NCBI GenBank assembly: GCA_020636995.1
Contig: JACJWU010000008.1
Location: 1 to 64,000, forward strand
DNA from: Actinomycetota bacterium
GTDB lineage: Bacteria; Actinomycetota; Actinomycetes; S36-B12; UBA10799
Length of the DNA: 64,000 nt
Direction of reading: 5' to 3'
The position numbers were made by a program, and so were the translations under genes. The notes below the pieces were generated by a model, which worked only from the letters and a program-made list of their open reading frames with translations, was not told where the DNA came from and did not search any database. This document shows positions 61,040-64,000 of the stretch, piece after piece. Each line of letters starts with the position of its first letter. Within the stretch, counting starts at the first letter, position 1.

Positions 61040-62247
61040 TTGAGCGAAGCGTTTATCTATGAGGCGATCCGCACGCCGCGCGGACGAGGAAAGGCCAACG
61101 GATCCTTGCACGGGGTCAAGCCGGTCACCTTGGTCACCGGGCTGATCGACGAACTGCGCACCCGCCACCCGGGGATGGACCCCAACGCCATCGACGATCT
61201 TGTGCTCGGATGTGTGACTCCGTGGGGACCAGGGGGCGGACATCGCCAAGACGGCCGCGATTTTCGCCGGCCTGCCGGACACCGTGGCCGGCACCCAGAT
61301 CAACCGCTTCTGCGCCTCGGCCCTCGAGGCCGTCAACATGGCCGCGCAGAAGGTCCGCGCCGGCTGGGACCAGTTGGTCATCGCCGGTGGTGTGGAGTGC
61401 ATGAGCCGCGTCCCGATGGGTTCCGACGGCGGCGCGTGGGCCATGGACCCGGAGACCGCGTACGACACCTACTTCGTGCCGCAGGGCATCAGCGCCGACC
61501 TCATCGCGACCACCGAAGGCTTCACCCGCGAGGACGTGGACGCCTACGCCGTGCAGTCGCAGCAGCGGTCTGCCGCGGCCTGGAGTGCGGGCAACTTCGC
61601 CAAGTCCGTGGTTCCGGTCAAGGACCGCAACGGCGTGACCCTGCTCGACCACGACGAGCACATGCGCCCGACACCACCATGGAGTCGCTGGCCTCCCTCA
61701 AGCCCTCCTTCGCCGGGATCGGCGAGATGGGCGGGTTCGACGCGGTGGCTCTGCAGAAGTTCCACTGGGTCGAGAAGATCGACCACGTCCACACCCCGGG
61801 CAACTCGTCCGGGATCGTCGACGGTGCGGCCCTGGTCGTCGTCGGTAGTGAGCAGGTCGGCAAGGACTTCGGCATGGTTCCGCGCGCTCGCGTGGTCGCC
61901 ACGGCCGTCTCCGGCGCCGATCCGACGATCATGCTGACCGGACCGACTCCGGCCACCGAGAAGGCTTTGCGGCTTGCCGGTCTGACCAAGGACGACATCG
62001 ATGTGTGGAGCTGAACGAGGCTTTCGCGGCGGTCGTGCTGAAGTGGGTCAAGGACTTCGACCTGCCCATGGAGAAGGTCAACATCAACGGCGGCGCGATC
62101 GCCATGGGCCACCTGCTGGGAGCCACCGGCGCCATGATCCTGGGCACCGTGGTCGATGAACTCGAACGCTCCGGCGGACGGTACGGCCTGGTCACCCTGT
62201 GCATCGGTGGCGGCATGGGCCTCGCGACGATCATCGAGCGGGTGTGA
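61040..62247 (+). pseudogene. Acetyl-CoA acyltransferase (thiolase), frameshifted
   Basis: Across three frames this is a complete thiolase of about 400 residues: AFIYEAIRTPRGRGKANGSL, the nucleophile Cys in NRFCASALEAVNMAAQKV, GGVECMSRVPMGSDGG, the ELNEAFAAV motif, GGAIAMGHLLGATGAMI and the C-terminal Cys in VTLCIGGGMGLATI. The frame breaks near 61228 (two G missing in TGGGG), 61668 (one G missing in CCGAC) and 62006 (one G missing in TGGAG). The GHPxG-type motif reads GHLLG, an odd Pro to Leu change. Starts with TTG behind GGAGG. Last step of beta-oxidation, paired with the FadB/FadJ-like gene 4 bases downstream. Confidence 0.85.
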
Positions 62248-62250
62248 GGA

Positions 62251-64000
62251 ATGACGAACATGATTGCGTGGGACAAGGACGCGGACGGAATCGTCACGCT
62301 GACCATGGACGACCCCGACCAGGGCGCCAACACGATGAACGAGACGTTCCAGAACTCGTTTCAAGCCACAGTCGAGCGGCTCGTGGCTGAGAAGGATGAC
62401 ATCACCGGTGTCGTCCTGACCTCGGGGAAGAAGACCTTCTTCGCGGGCGGGACCTCACCCTGCTGAGCAAAGCCACGCCGGCGGACGCCGAGGAACTCAC
62501 GGCGCAGTTGCAGAAGTTCAAGGGCCTGACCCGGCAGCTCGAGACGCTGGGCAAGCCCGTTGTGGCCGCCATCAACGGCGCCGCCCTCGGCGGCGGTCTG
62601 GAGATCGCGCTGTCCTGTCACCACCGTGTGGCCCTCGACGTCAAGGGCAGCGAGATCGGTCTGCCTGAGGTGTCGCTGGGTCTGCTGCCCGGCGGCGGCG
62701 GCGTGGCGCGCACGGTGCGGATGTTCGGACCGCAGAAGGCCCTGATGGAGATCCTGCTGCAGGGTCAGCGGCGCAAGCCCGCGGCGGCGCTCGAAGTCGG
62801 GCTCGTCGACGAACTGGTCTCCGACCCGGCCGAGTTGATCCCCGCGGCCAAGGCGTGGATCACAGCCAACCCGGACGCCGCCCAGCCGTGGGACGCCAAG
62901 GGCTACAAGATCCCCGGCGGCACCCCGTCGAACCCCAGGAGTTCGCCGCGATGCTGCCCGCGTTCCCGGCGAACCTGCGCAAGCAGATCAAGGGTGCGCC
63001 GATGCCGGGGCCCGAGGCGATCATGGCCGCGGCCGTCGAGGGTTCCCAGGTGGACATCAACAATGCGCTGCTGATCGAGACCCAGTACTTCGTCAGCCTC
63101 GCGACCGGCCAGGTCAGCAAGAACATGATCAAGGCCTTCTTCTTCGACCTGCAGGGCATCATGAAGGGCGGGAGCCGTCCAGCGGGCTTCGAACCGTACC
63201 GCGCGCAGAAGATCGTGGTCCTCGGCGCGGGCATGATGGGCGCCGGCATCGCCTACGTCTCAGCGCGTTCCGGCATGGAGGTCATCCTCAAGGACGTGTC
63301 GCTGGAGTCGGCGCAGAAGGGCAAGGCGTACAGCGAGAAGTTGCTCTCGAAAGCGGTGTCCCGCGGCAAGATGACCCAGGAGGCCGCCGACGAGGTGCTC
63401 GGTCGGATCACCGCCACGGACAACCCGGCGGACGCCAAGGGAGCCGACCTGCTCATCGAGGCGGTCTTCGAGGACCCCGCGCTGAAGCACAAGGTGTACG
63501 CGGAGATCGAGCCGTTCATGGCTGAGGGCTCGCTGCTCGCGTCGAACACCTCGACCCTGCCGATCACGGGTCTGGCTGAGGGATCAGCCGCCCGGCGGAC
63601 TTCATCGGGATGCACTTCTTCTCCCCGGTGGACAAGATGCCGCTGCTGGAGATCGTGGTGGGGGAGCAGACCTCCGACGCCGCCATCGCCAAGGCCGTGG
63701 ACGTGGCCCTGCAGATCAAGAAGACCCCGATCGTCGTCAATGACAGCCGGGGCTTCTTCACCAGCCGGGTCATCGGCACGTTCATGGGTGAGGCTGCGGC
63801 GATGCTCGGCGAGGGCATCCCCGCGCCCAGCATCGAGCAGGCCGCACTGCAGGCGGGGTACCCGACCGGTCCGCTGGCGCTGTTCGACGAGGTCAGCCTG
63901 ACGCTGGCACGCCGGATCCGGGAGGCATCGCGGGAGGCGGCGGCCGCGGAGGGCTGGGACTTCCCGGAGCACCCGTCCTATCCGGTGATCGACAAGATGG
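62251..64000 (+). pseudogene. 3-hydroxyacyl-CoA dehydrogenase/enoyl-CoA hydratase (FadB/FadJ type), frameshifted, 3' end cut
   Basis: The N-terminal hydratase domain: VLTSGKKTFFAGG, VVAAINGAALGGGLEIALSC and LPEVSLGLLPGGGGVARTV. The dehydrogenase domain: VVLGAGMMGAGIAYVSARSG, LIEAVFEDPALKHKVYAEIE, IGMHFFSPVDKMPLLEIVVG and RGFFTSRVIGTFMGEA. Frame breaks near 62452 (a G missing in GGGACC), 62936 (a C missing in ACCCCAGG) and 63582 (a G missing in GAGGGATC). All three repair to the conserved sequence. Runs off the window at 64000. Second and third steps of beta-oxidation. Confidence 0.87.

Noticed and set aside
55657..64000. Programmed frameshifting or stop recoding in the 3' region
   Set aside because: The shifts occur in unrelated genes at different positions without slippery heptamers or shared structures; lost bases in G/C runs explain them better.
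1..64000. tRNA, rRNA, prophage or IS genes
   Set aside because: No cloverleaf, rRNA signature, integrase, transposase or phage structural gene was recognised by reading; a covariance-model search would be needed to exclude small RNAs.

Overview
The window is 64 kb of high-GC DNA from an actinomycete (Actinomycetota). GC-rich third codon positions, many GTG starts, ClpC/DisA/RadA/Rex, the very basic ribosomal protein bS22, a hemA-hemC-hemD-hemB operon and a block syntenic with the Mycobacterium tuberculosis Rv0495c-Rv0512 region all point there. I see no rRNA, tRNA, phage, plasmid, IS transposase or CRISPR array, so it reads as an ordinary chromosome peppered with short palindromic repeats.

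Layout. 1-8.7 kb: an FUSC membrane protein (cut by the window edge), an alcohol dehydrogenase, a DUF559/AbiEi-like gene bracketed by two copies of a 109-bp palindromic element, threonylcarbamoyl-AMP synthase, a GT-C-like membrane protein, an L,D-transpeptidase and two fluoride channel genes. 8.7-14.9 kb: a sugar locus with a GH63-type glycosidase diverging from a sucrose-phosphate-synthase-like glycosyltransferase and a fused sucrose-phosphate phosphatase/neutral-invertase-like protein. 15-21.8 kb: clpC, mutY, disA and radA. 22.4-40.7 kb: the mycobacteria-like block (Cys-rich protein, ppx, sugar isomerase, TetR, proline dehydrogenase, proC, MgtE-like, HDAC-like, bS22, epimerase, acyltransferase, SerB-like HAD, acyl-CoA synthetase, glutaredoxin, rex, hemACDB). 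40.7-55.6 kb: secreted and membrane proteins, an FtsX-type permease, a glutamine-synthetase homologue, a small membrane protein under a CsoR-like operator, a PQ-loop transporter, and thiBPQ behind a TPP riboswitch. 55.6-64 kb: DUF309, an FGGY kinase, a sphingosine-1-phosphate-lyase-like enzyme, a lipoprotein, a thiolase and a FadB/FadJ-type multifunctional protein. Most of these carry frameshifts that look like lost bases in G or C runs.

How the genes fit together. Rex, hemA, hemC, hemD and hemB run head to tail with 4-bp to short overlaps and form a redox-linked tetrapyrrole operon. thiB-thiP-thiQ form one thiamine importer switched by TPP. The thiolase and FadB-type genes are consecutive beta-oxidation genes behind an inverted repeat that overlaps their promoter. 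The sugar locus could both make and break sucrose or a related glucoside.

Two window-wide patterns stand out. At least four families of interspersed palindromes sit between genes; the 109-bp family has five copies, three of them next to tandem direct repeats. About twenty genes have a -10-like hexamer (A at position 2, T at position 6) 6-8 nt before the start codon, which implies leaderless mRNAs. I used that spacing to choose many starts.
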